From: Bacteroidota bacterium
Lineage (GTDB): Bacteria > Bacteroidota > Bacteroidia > AKYH767-A > JABDAW01
Direction of reading: 5' to 3'
Assembly (NCBI GenBank): GCA_023251595.1
Contig: JAHEYM010000023.1
Coordinates: 6,005 to 18,250 of the forward strand
DNA length: 12,246 nucleotides
A model generated the notes under the pieces. The model did no database searches and was not told where the DNA came from. It saw only the letters and a list, made by a program, of their open reading frames with translations. Shown piece by piece: positions 1 through 4,741 of the stretch (position 1 is the stretch's first letter; each line of letters opens with the position of its first letter). A program made the position numbers and the translations under genes.

Positions 1-2
1 CT

Positions 3-629
3 CATGGTGCTCTGATTGAAAGCGGAGGAATGTTCAGAATGATAGCAAGATCGAAAGGAGTTAATGTTGAAATACGAAATGGCTATGACGCAACACTCAA
101 AATTCCAACATCAAAATATATTGATGGAATGATGGTTTTTAATGGTGAAGAAAATGACGATCATATTGATTGGGTTCCGCAATACCGTGAAGAGCAAAAT
201 TTACCAACAATGTACGGTGGAAGAGGTGGACAAATTATGGATGGTGTATATACAAGAGAAAGATTTGCACAGGATGATTATGTTCTCCAAATAACAAAAT
301 TAAACTGGATTAATTGCGATCATTTTATTGAAGAAACAAATAAAGCCAACCTAACAGTTTCTGCCGATACAGCGCTGAAACCATTTCTCCGTATTGTTTT
401 TAAAGATATTAATTCGGTGATGCAAATGGAATATGATTCAGCAACTTACTTCACTTCTCAGGAGATCCCTGTCGGCAAAACTGTGACATTAATGGGATAT
501 TCTCTGAAAAATAAAAAAATATATTTCGGGATGAAAGATATTATCATCCAAAAAGATGTGAGAGAACAAATTACTTTGAATGAAATTTCAAAAACCCAGC
601 TTGATGTTTATTTAGCAAGTTTGAAATAA
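3..629 (+). CDS. C-terminal part of an unrecognised protein (5' end outside window)
   Basis: The frame is open from the first bases of the window (His-Gly-Ala-Leu-Ile-Glu-Ser-Gly-Gly before the first ATG at 30) to TAA at 627-629, so the ATG codons at 30 and 39 are probably internal and the true start lies upstream. About 208 residues are visible. There is no membrane segment. The order 'ESGGMFRM..', then a 'LKIPT' strand, then 'MMVFNGEE...IDWVP' resembles the C-terminal half of large secreted or lipoprotein-type proteins of Bacteroidota that I recall only as hypothetical proteins; this is recollection, not proof. The remainder (roughly residues 95-208 as numbered from base 3) is beta-strand rich and contains an 'FLRIVFKD' strand. 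No catalytic motif is visible and I assign no function. The gene converges on the propeller gene with 13 bp between the stop codons and no obvious terminator. Confidence 0.75.
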   Translation, partial: HGALIESGGMFRMIARSKGVNVEIRNGYDATLKIPTSKYIDGMMVFNGEENDDHIDWVPQYREEQNLPTMYGGRGGQIMDGVYTRERFAQDDYVLQITKLNWINCDHFIEETNKANLTVSADTALKPFLRIVFKDINSVMQMEYDSATYFTSQEIPVGKTVTLMGYSLKNKKIYFGMKDIIIQKDVREQITLNEISKTQLDVYLASLK

Positions 630-642
630 TATTGCAAAAATA

Positions 643-1794
643 TTAATTTTCCCAGTCTGCCAGGAACAAATTGATTCCATGACGCTGAGTGTTCAGACGA
701 TGTGAAGAGAAAACGATTTTTGTTCCATCGGGCGAGAATACCGGGAATGCATCGAAAACATTGTCGGAAGTCACTTGTTCCAGACCTGTCCCATCACAAT
801 TAATTATATATAGATTAAATGGGTAGGCTCCATTCGATTTATAGTTTGAAGAAAAGATAATTTTCTTTCCATCGGGCGTAAAGAATGGTGACCAGTTCGC
901 GCCTCCGAGATGTGTGATTTGTTTCATATCACTACCGTCAACATTACATGTATATAGTTCCATTGCAGTTGGCATCACAAGATTTTGAGCCAACAATTCT
1001 TTATATTCTTTAATGTCAGCGTCTGTTTTAGGGCGTGATGCTCGAAAAACCAATTTGGTTCCATCGGGTGAAAAGAATGCACCGCCATCATAGCCAAGAT
1101 CGTGGGTAATTTGTTTAACATTTGATCCGTCAATATTCATCGTATAAAGTTCCATATCGCCGGATCTTGATGAAGTAAATACGATTTTGTCTTTTTTGGG
1201 TGAAACAGTTGCTTCGGCGTCGTAACCGGGTGAATTCGTAAGTTGTTTAATGATTTTACCGTCAAGTCCAGCAACGAAAATATCAAAGTCAGGATAAACT
1301 GCCCAGACATATTTTCCATCTTTCCGATGTTCTGGTGGCATCGGACATTCTTTGGAACCAAGATGAGTTGATGCATATAATATAGTAGAATCTCCGGGAA
1401 GGAAATAAGAACACGTTGTTCTGCCCATTCCGGTACTGATAAGTTTTGGAGGAATGGCATCCATGCTTTGTCCTTTAGTTATGTCATAATAGAAAATCTG
1501 ATCGCATGATGCCGACCACTTGGGGTTTGTCGCCTGAAAGATCAGTTTTTTACTGTCGAAGCTCCAATATGCCTCGGCATTATCGCCATCGAAAGTCAGT
1601 TGTTTAATATTTTTGATATGCTTCTCGAGATCGTAATGTAGAAGGGATTTACTTGCAGAATCACCTCCACCGGTTGAAGAGTTGAAAAGTTGAAGAGTTG
1701 AAGAGTTTATACGTTGAAGGGTCGAATGGTGATTCTTTATGGAAAAAAGAGAAATTCCAATTGCAAGTGCGGTGATGAGTTTGGGTGAGGACAT
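643..1794 (-). CDS. Exported TolB-like (PD40/WD40-like) beta-propeller protein
   Basis: 383 residues, starting at ATG 1794-1792, about 13-20 nt below a -7 box. Residues 6-19 form a short hydrophobic segment (weak signal peptide or anchor; only one Lys before it), so the protein is probably periplasmic or surface-attached. Six PD40-type strands can be counted: SFDSKKLIF (78-86), FLPGDSTILY (131-140), VSPKKDKIVF (197-206), FSPDGTKLVF (241-250), FTPDGKKIIF (305-314) and FSPDGTKIVF (353-362). They are followed by 'LYT.N.DGS..KQIT' strands, as in the TolB C-terminal propeller and the Bacteroidota 'TolB family protein' set. Such propellers bind proteins or glycans; no enzyme motif is visible. The N-terminal D1 domain of true TolB is absent, so this is not tolB. 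Residues 24-41 are translated from an octanucleotide tandem array (STLQRINS, STLQLFNS, ST) followed by Gly-Gly-Gly. The segment L16-F17-S18 followed by Ile looks like a lipobox with Ile in place of Cys. Confidence 0.85.
   Translation of the reverse strand: MSSPKLITALAIGISLFSIKNHHSTLQRINSSTLQLFNSSTGGGDSASKSLLHYDLEKHIKNIKQLTFDGDNAEAYWSFDSKKLIFQATNPKWSASCDQIFYYDITKGQSMDAIPPKLISTGMGRTTCSYFLPGDSTILYASTHLGSKECPMPPEHRKDGKYVWAVYPDFDIFVAGLDGKIIKQLTNSPGYDAEATVSPKKDKIVFTSSRSGDMELYTMNIDGSNVKQITHDLGYDGGAFFSPDGTKLVFRASRPKTDADIKEYKELLAQNLVMPTAMELYTCNVDGSDMKQITHLGGANWSPFFTPDGKKIIFSSNYKSNGAYPFNLYIINCDGTGLEQVTSDNVFDAFPVFSPDGTKIVFSSHRLNTQRHGINLFLADWEN
1673..1728 (-). repeat. Octanucleotide tandem array GTTGAAGA inside a gene
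   Basis: Seven consecutive 8-bp units on the + strand: gttgaaga, gttgaaaa, gttgaaga, gttgaaga, gtttatac, gttgaagg, gtcgaatg. The first four are near-identical and the last three have decayed. In the sense of the propeller gene the unit is TCTTCAAC. Because 8 is not a multiple of 3, three units make a 24-bp, 8-residue peptide period, seen as STLQRINS/STLQLFNS. The octamer shares 6 of 8 bases with the intergenic array at 2624-2671. Confidence 0.85.
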
Positions 1795-1813
1795 GATCTT
1801 TAAGTTTAGGCAA

Positions 1814-1821
1814 CAAAGGTA
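1814..1821 (-). promoter_or_regulatory. Predicted -7 box (TACCTTTG) of the propeller gene
   Basis: The minus strand reads TACCTTTG, an exact match to the Bacteroidota TAnnTTTG consensus, 20 bp before the ATG at 1794. No clean TTG/TTTG -33 box is present at the usual spacing. Transcription would begin near 1808, leaving a very short leader. The site lies downstream of the HU terminator, so the propeller gene appears to be transcribed on its own. Confidence 0.6.
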
Positions 1822-1888
1822 GGCAGCGCCTTTCTGTCGAATGTCTGACTTAGGTCATGTAATGGGCTTGTTTTGTCATAATAGTGTC

Positions 1889-1924
1889 AAAAAAAAGCCC
1901 CCTCGTCGGTGACGAGAGGGCTTT
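1889..1924 (-). terminator. Intrinsic terminator of the HU gene
   Basis: A 14-bp stem (1894-1907 with 1911-1924) closes a 3-nt loop and is followed, on the minus strand, by eight T (1896-1889). The single imperfect position (1901/1917) is C/A on the + strand but a G-U wobble in the minus-strand RNA, which fits termination of the leftward HU transcript 17 bp after its stop codon. Confidence 0.9.
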
Positions 1925-1941
1925 CAATCAATTGGCAAAAA

Positions 1942-2214
1942 TTACTTCACCTTTTTGGCAAGTTCAGCGCCAGCTTTGAACTTCGCAACTTTTTTCGCTG
2001 CGATGTTAATTGGTTTCCCTGTTTGTGGGTTACGGCCTTTACGAGCAGCTCTTTTAGAAACGCTGAAAGTTCCGAATCCTACCAACGTAACTTTGTCGCC
2101 TTTTTTCAGAGCAACTCCGGTTGTGTTGATAAAGGAATCCAAAGCATCTTGTGCTTGTCCTTTGGTGATTTTGGCATCTGCTGCCATTTTTTGAACTAAA
2201 TCTCCTTTGTTCAT
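1942..2214 (-). CDS. hup: HU-family DNA-binding protein
   Basis: 90 residues, the usual length of HU. It forms dimers that bend DNA and help organise the nucleoid. Visible family features are the N-terminal helices (MNKGDLVQKMA..AKITKGQAQDALDSF), the strand turn GFGTF (46-50), the DNA-clasping arm with RKGRNPQTGKP (59-68) containing the intercalating proline 63, and the C-terminal helix AKFKAGAELAKKVK. It could instead be an IHF subunit, since arms are similar, but the length and the Lys/Ala-rich tail favour HU. It has its own promoter at 2261-2293 and a strong terminator directly downstream, so it is a single-gene transcript. The encoded protein is strongly basic and intact. Confidence 0.96.
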   Translation of the reverse strand: MNKGDLVQKMAADAKITKGQAQDALDSFINTTGVALKKGDKVTLVGFGTFSVSKRAARKGRNPQTGKPINIAAKKVAKFKAGAELAKKVK

Positions 2215-2260
2215 TTTGTAATTTTTAGTTGTTTAAGATGTATGAATGATAATGGTCTTG

Positions 2261-2293
2261 CAAAGATAATGTGCTGAAACCCGCATTACCAAA
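2261..2293 (-). promoter_or_regulatory. Predicted HU promoter (TTTG - 21 bp - TATCTTTG)
   Basis: On the minus strand, TTTG (2293-2290) and TATCTTTG (2268-2261) are separated by 21 bp, within the spacing described for the Bacteroides/Flavobacterium -33/-7 promoter. Transcription would start near 2254, giving a leader of about 40 nt rich in A and T, with no Shine-Dalgarno sequence. This is the best-formed promoter in the window. Confidence 0.75.
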
Positions 2294-2568
2294 TGTTTTT
2301 TTAACTTTCTTCCTGCTGAAAGGCTTAATTTTATTAACATTTCCGCATATAAATGTTAATAAGATCCGCTCCACAGCTTCATTTGATGATTTTGCGGTTT
2401 GGTTAATTGATGATTGTCAGATACTTACGAGTATTTTTTCGAAAAAGTCTATTTAACATAAAGATTCGCAATATTTTCTTCTGAAATCCTTTGTTTATGG
2501 GGGTTTTGGTGAAAATAAATTTGAAAACCCGGATTTTTAGCGAGAAAATTGGCTGCATCGCATCTCAC

Positions 2569-2616
2569 CCCTGAATAAATTCCAGGGCTACAATATTGGA
2601 TGTTCCTCCGGAACAT
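2569..2616. repeat. REP-like element: two adjacent hairpins
   Basis: The first hairpin pairs CCCTG (2569-2573) with the AGGG side at 2582-2587 around an AATAAATT core, with one bulged base. The second is perfect: ATGTTCC (2600-2606), loop TCC, GGAACAT (2610-2616). The arrangement 'CCCTG...CAGGGCTACAATAT..' followed by a CCGG-centred hairpin resembles dispersed intergenic repeats that I recall from other Bacteroidota genomes. A single window cannot show that it is dispersed. Confidence 0.5.
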
Positions 2617-2623
2617 TCTAAAC

Positions 2624-2671
2624 CGATCAACCCATCAACCCATCAACCCATCAACCCAGCAACGCATCAAG
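2624..2671 (+). repeat. Octanucleotide tandem array CCATCAAC
   Basis: Six head-to-tail 8-bp units: cgatcaac, three exact ccatcaac, ccagcaac and gcatcaag. The central units are identical and the outer ones have diverged, as expected of slippage arrays. The unit shares the TCAAC core with the array embedded in the propeller gene. Units abut directly with no spacers, so this is not a CRISPR array. Confidence 0.88.
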
Positions 2672-2672
2672 T

Positions 2673-2686
2673 CGTTGCATGCAACG
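2673..2686. repeat. 14-bp perfect palindrome CGTTGCATGCAACG
   Basis: Perfect dyad with no loop, one base beyond the octamer array. GCAACGC recurs at 2659-2665 and 2681-2687, linking it to the last array units. It could be an operator for a dimeric regulator or an end of the repeat element. It lies about 77 bp above the proposed -7 box of the esterase gene. Confidence 0.6.
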
Positions 2687-2722
2687 CCTCTGCAATCCCT
2701 TCATTTATCTCCAAATTCTAAC

Positions 2723-2752
2723 ATTGTTAATTGTTCATTGTTAATTGTTAAT
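2723..2752 (+). repeat. Heptanucleotide tandem array ATTGTTA
   Basis: Four 7-bp units (ATTGTTA, ATTGTTC, ATTGTTA, ATTGTTA) plus a partial ATT. Each unit contains TTG, the core of the Bacteroidota -33 box. The last complete units lie 15 and 22 bp above the proposed -7 box at 2763. Confidence 0.8.
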
Positions 2753-2762
2753 TCCCTTTCCG

Positions 2763-2770
2763 TATATTCG
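2763..2770 (+). promoter_or_regulatory. Possible -7 box (TATATTCG) of the esterase gene
   Basis: TATATTCG matches TAnnTTTG with one mismatch and lies 29 bp before the ATG at 2800. TTG triplets in the heptamer array lie 22 bp (2738-2740) and 15 bp (2745-2747) upstream and could serve as the -33 element. This is weaker than the other promoters in the window. Confidence 0.4.
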
Positions 2771-2799
2771 TGGTCTCTTTCAACCCAAAACCTACCCAC

Positions 2800-4008
2800 A
2801 TGAAAAAAAGATTACTTCTCATCACCGCTTTATCTTTTGTTGCTATCGCCGGAACTTTCGCGCAGTGCAACGGGAGATATCAGAATGAAACATTCCCAAC
2901 AGTCACCACAACGTCGAACATCACCTTCGGGTCAAATCTCGATATGAATGGTAATACGGTTACACTCTCCCTCGATTTCTACGAACCTGCAGCCGATACA
3001 CTCACGCAAAGACCTCTGATCGTTTGGATTCACGGTGGTTCCTTTATCGGAGGAACGAAAAATGATCCGGATGTTACTGCATTGTCGCAACGTTTCGCAA
3101 AACGCGGTTATGTTTGTTGCTCAATTAATTACAGATTAGGAATCACGATTCCACCAAACCAAACCACCGCTACGGCAGCGGTCGTACGCGCCGTACAGGA
3201 TGCAAAAGCAGCAGTGCGTTTCTTCCGCGAAAATGCCACAACTTATGGTATTGATACGGCTCAGGTTTTCATGGGTGGAAGTTCTGCGGGTGCCTTTACT
3301 GCACTCCACGCTGCGTATCTTAACAAACCGTCAGAAATTCCCTCATGGGTTGATACTGTTGCTCTCGGTAACCTTGAAGGGAACAGCGGTCACCCCGGTT
3401 TCAGCAGCGATTTCAGAGCTTGTGTGAATCTTTGCGGTGCACTTGGCGATGCTGCATGGCTAGAACCACATGACAAACCTCTTTGCAGTATGCACGGAAC
3501 GGCAGACAATACTGTTCCTTATAATACAGCAATTATTTATCTGAGTGGCGTATTCCCAATTATGCAGGTCTACGGCTCCTGGTCTATCGATTCTGCAGCT
3601 CAGACAAACGGAACTGAAAGTTGGCTGCACCTATGGTATGGGCAAGATCATGTTCCTTACGTGGCATCTCAGGCATACATGGATTCAACTGTTACTTATG
3701 TAGCCGATTTCCTATATCGTCACCTTGACTGCTATCCTGCAGGTATTGCTGATATAAAGAACAATGAAATGTCGATCGACATTTTCCCTATTCCTACTTT
3801 CAACTCCCTCACTGTCAGTCTCTCCAATACAGGCAATCTTCCATATTCTTATGAAATTATCGATCATTTGGGTAGAGTCGTTGAAAAAGCTGAGAATCAG
3901 ACCGGGAGAAATTTCCAAATCAACAGGAAAGGATTCAGTTCGGGTATTTACTGTCTGAATCTGACCAATAGCAAAGGCAGATCGACCAAAAAATTCATTT
4001 TTAATTGA
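2800..4008 (+). CDS. Secreted alpha/beta-hydrolase (carboxylesterase-like) with T9SS sorting domain
   Basis: 402 residues from ATG 2800. An in-frame GTG at 2770 would add ten residues in front of a normal signal peptide and overlap the promoter, so I prefer 2800. Signal peptide is at 1-22 (MKK, hydrophobic core, cleavage after TFAQ). The alpha/beta-hydrolase domain spans about 60-310: oxyanion motif HGGSF (78-82), nucleophile elbow GSSAG (160-164) with Ser162, acid Asp236 in HGTADNTVPY, and His284 in GQDHVPY. The catalytic triad is complete, so ester hydrolysis is likely; the substrate (acylated carbohydrate, lipid or other ester) is unknown. Residues about 322-402 form a type A T9SS C-terminal domain (IDIFPIPTFNSL..., YEIIDHLGRVV, GFSSGIYCLNL, KKFIFN), so the enzyme should cross the outer membrane and be released or anchored outside. 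The gene is monocistronic, ending in a strong terminator, and looks somewhat richer in G+C codons than mfd. Confidence 0.88.
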   Translation: MKKRLLLITALSFVAIAGTFAQCNGRYQNETFPTVTTTSNITFGSNLDMNGNTVTLSLDFYEPAADTLTQRPLIVWIHGGSFIGGTKNDPDVTALSQRFAKRGYVCCSINYRLGITIPPNQTTATAAVVRAVQDAKAAVRFFRENATTYGIDTAQVFMGGSSAGAFTALHAAYLNKPSEIPSWVDTVALGNLEGNSGHPGFSSDFRACVNLCGALGDAAWLEPHDKPLCSMHGTADNTVPYNTAIIYLSGVFPIMQVYGSWSIDSAAQTNGTESWLHLWYGQDHVPYVASQAYMDSTVTYVADFLYRHLDCYPAGIADIKNNEMSIDIFPIPTFNSLTVSLSNTGNLPYSYEIIDHLGRVVEKAENQTGRNFQINRKGFSSGIYCLNLTNSKGRSTKKFIFN

Positions 4009-4037
4009 AATAAGTAACTGATAATCAATAGCTTTAT

Positions 4038-4070
4038 AAAAGCGGGAAGAATTGTTCTTCCCGCTTTTTT
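4038..4070 (+). terminator. Intrinsic terminator after the esterase gene
   Basis: Perfect 14-bp stem AAAAGCGGGAAGAA (4038-4051) with TTCTTCCCGCTTTT (4055-4068), 3-nt loop TTG, and a run of six T (4065-4070), 29 bp after the esterase stop. The A-rich left arm means it could also work leftward. Confidence 0.92.
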
Positions 4071-4087
4071 ATTCCTTCCGCAATTCC

Positions 4088-4111
4088 TACCTTTGAGCCC
4101 CGCTTTTGGGG
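4088..4111 (+). promoter_or_regulatory. Predicted -7 box (TACCTTTG) and leader hairpin of the caspase-like gene
   Basis: TACCTTTG (4088-4095) matches the TAnnTTTG consensus exactly, 37 bp before the ATG at 4133. No TTG -33 box is visible; that position falls in the T-run of the preceding terminator. Transcription would start near 4100, beside a small stem CCCC (4098-4101) with GGGG (4108-4111), which could cap the 5' end of the mRNA. Confidence 0.55.
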
Positions 4112-4132
4112 ATATTTTATACTTAAATCCTT

Positions 4133-4741
4133 ATGCGAACGAAGGGAATATTTTGTCTGGAGGGTCATTGGGAGAAACGTCTGAACCGTAAATCTACAGT
4201 CGAACCTATTCTCAATCTTCTCGAGAAACAGGAAAAAATCAGATATATTCATCATAAATGTGCGACGAAAGAGGAAGTGACCTATCTTCTTCTCAAATGG
4301 ACTCAGAGTACCTATAAATCGTATCCGATTCTGTACTTTGCATTTCATGGCAGACCGGGTGAATTTCAGATTAACACGAACGAGACACTCGAACTGGGAG
4401 AGTTGGCAGACGTACTTGAAAACAAATGCCGGAACCGATTTATGTTTTTCGCGGCTTGTCAGGTGCTCTCCATTCCAAAACGCAGAATCACTGATTTGTT
4501 GAAGAAAACCAAATCACTGGGAGTTTGCGGTTATAACAGCGAGGTTGACTGGATGCTATCGACTGCATTTGAATTGCTGGTTCTTTTCGCGTTACAAAAC
4601 GATTCTTTTGATGCAAAAGGGATGAATCTCATCCGAAACAAAATCAGAAATGATTACACCAAAGTTTCAGACGCACTTGATTTCAAGATGGTAACGAAAA
4701 ATGATTCAGTGATGAAATCAGGGAAAAATAATGCCAGGTAA
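4133..4741 (+). CDS. Putative caspase-fold (clan CD-like) cysteine peptidase, cytosolic
   Basis: 202 residues, with no signal peptide or membrane segment. The N-terminus (KGIFCLEGHWEKRL) is followed by a helix and a block KWTQSTYKSYPILYFAFHG (55-73), which puts His72-Gly73 after a hydrophobic strand. A second hydrophobic strand, NRFMFFAACQVL (101-112), ends in Ala-Cys109-Gln. Two hydrophobic strands ending in His-Gly and Ala-Cys, here 37 residues apart, are the catalytic signature of caspases, metacaspases, legumain and gingipains (clan CD). 'VCGYNSEVDWMLSTAFELL' (131-149) is a further, apparently conserved-looking block. I recall a bacterial domain of unknown function with this layout (possibly DUF6642), which I cannot verify. 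Peptidase activity and substrate are inferred, not shown. It sits alone behind its own promoter and overlaps the convergent SGNH gene by 24 bp. Alternatives are a CHAT-like domain or an inactive homologue. Confidence 0.7.
   Translation: MRTKGIFCLEGHWEKRLNRKSTVEPILNLLEKQEKIRYIHHKCATKEEVTYLLLKWTQSTYKSYPILYFAFHGRPGEFQINTNETLELGELADVLENKCRNRFMFFAACQVLSIPKRRITDLLKKTKSLGVCGYNSEVDWMLSTAFELLVLFALQNDSFDAKGMNLIRNKIRNDYTKVSDALDFKMVTKNDSVMKSGKNNAR

Larger units (their letters stand above)
2294..2799. other. Non-coding, repeat-rich spacer between the HU and esterase genes
   Basis: About 500 bp with no credible gene. The HU promoter is at its left edge and the esterase promoter at its right edge. From 2300 to 2500 I see only AT-rich, featureless sequence. 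From 2500 onward it holds, in order, a 7-bp stem with a long loop (2501-2507 with 2524-2530), two REP-like hairpins (2569-2587, 2600-2616), an octamer array, a perfect palindrome and a heptamer array. Short open frames at 2271-2456 and 2600-2803 read through promoter and repeat sequence and are not genes. Confidence 0.75.

Noticed and set aside
643..1794. Genuine TolB of the Tol-Pal system
   Set aside because: The N-terminal D1 domain is missing and no tol or pal gene is adjacent; only the propeller repeats match.
1909..2199. Two rightward open frames (1909-2199 and 1955-2194) opposite the HU gene
   Set aside because: They are antisense to a clear HU coding sequence, start in its terminator or tail, and have no family-like features or promoter.
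2271..2456. Rightward 61-codon frame in the spacer
   Set aside because: It begins within the HU promoter region, its composition is that of AT-rich spacer, and no -7 box or recognisable domain accompanies it.
2624..2752. CRISPR array
   Set aside because: Units are 7 or 8 bp and abut directly with no spacers; no cas gene is in the window. These are simple tandem arrays.
2770..2799. Upstream GTG start for the esterase
   Set aside because: It would place ten extra residues before a canonical MKKRLLL signal peptide and start on the last base of the proposed -7 box.
2600..2803. Rightward 67-codon frame with a Ser-Thr-His-Gln-Pro type repeat
   Set aside because: It is a translation of the hairpin, the octamer array and the heptamer array; such frames arise wherever this repeat occurs, and it runs into the esterase start.
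4034..4348. Leftward 104-codon frame opposite the caspase-like gene
   Set aside because: It ends inside the esterase terminator, covers the caspase-like promoter in reverse and resembles no protein; the sense frame has clear conserved motifs.
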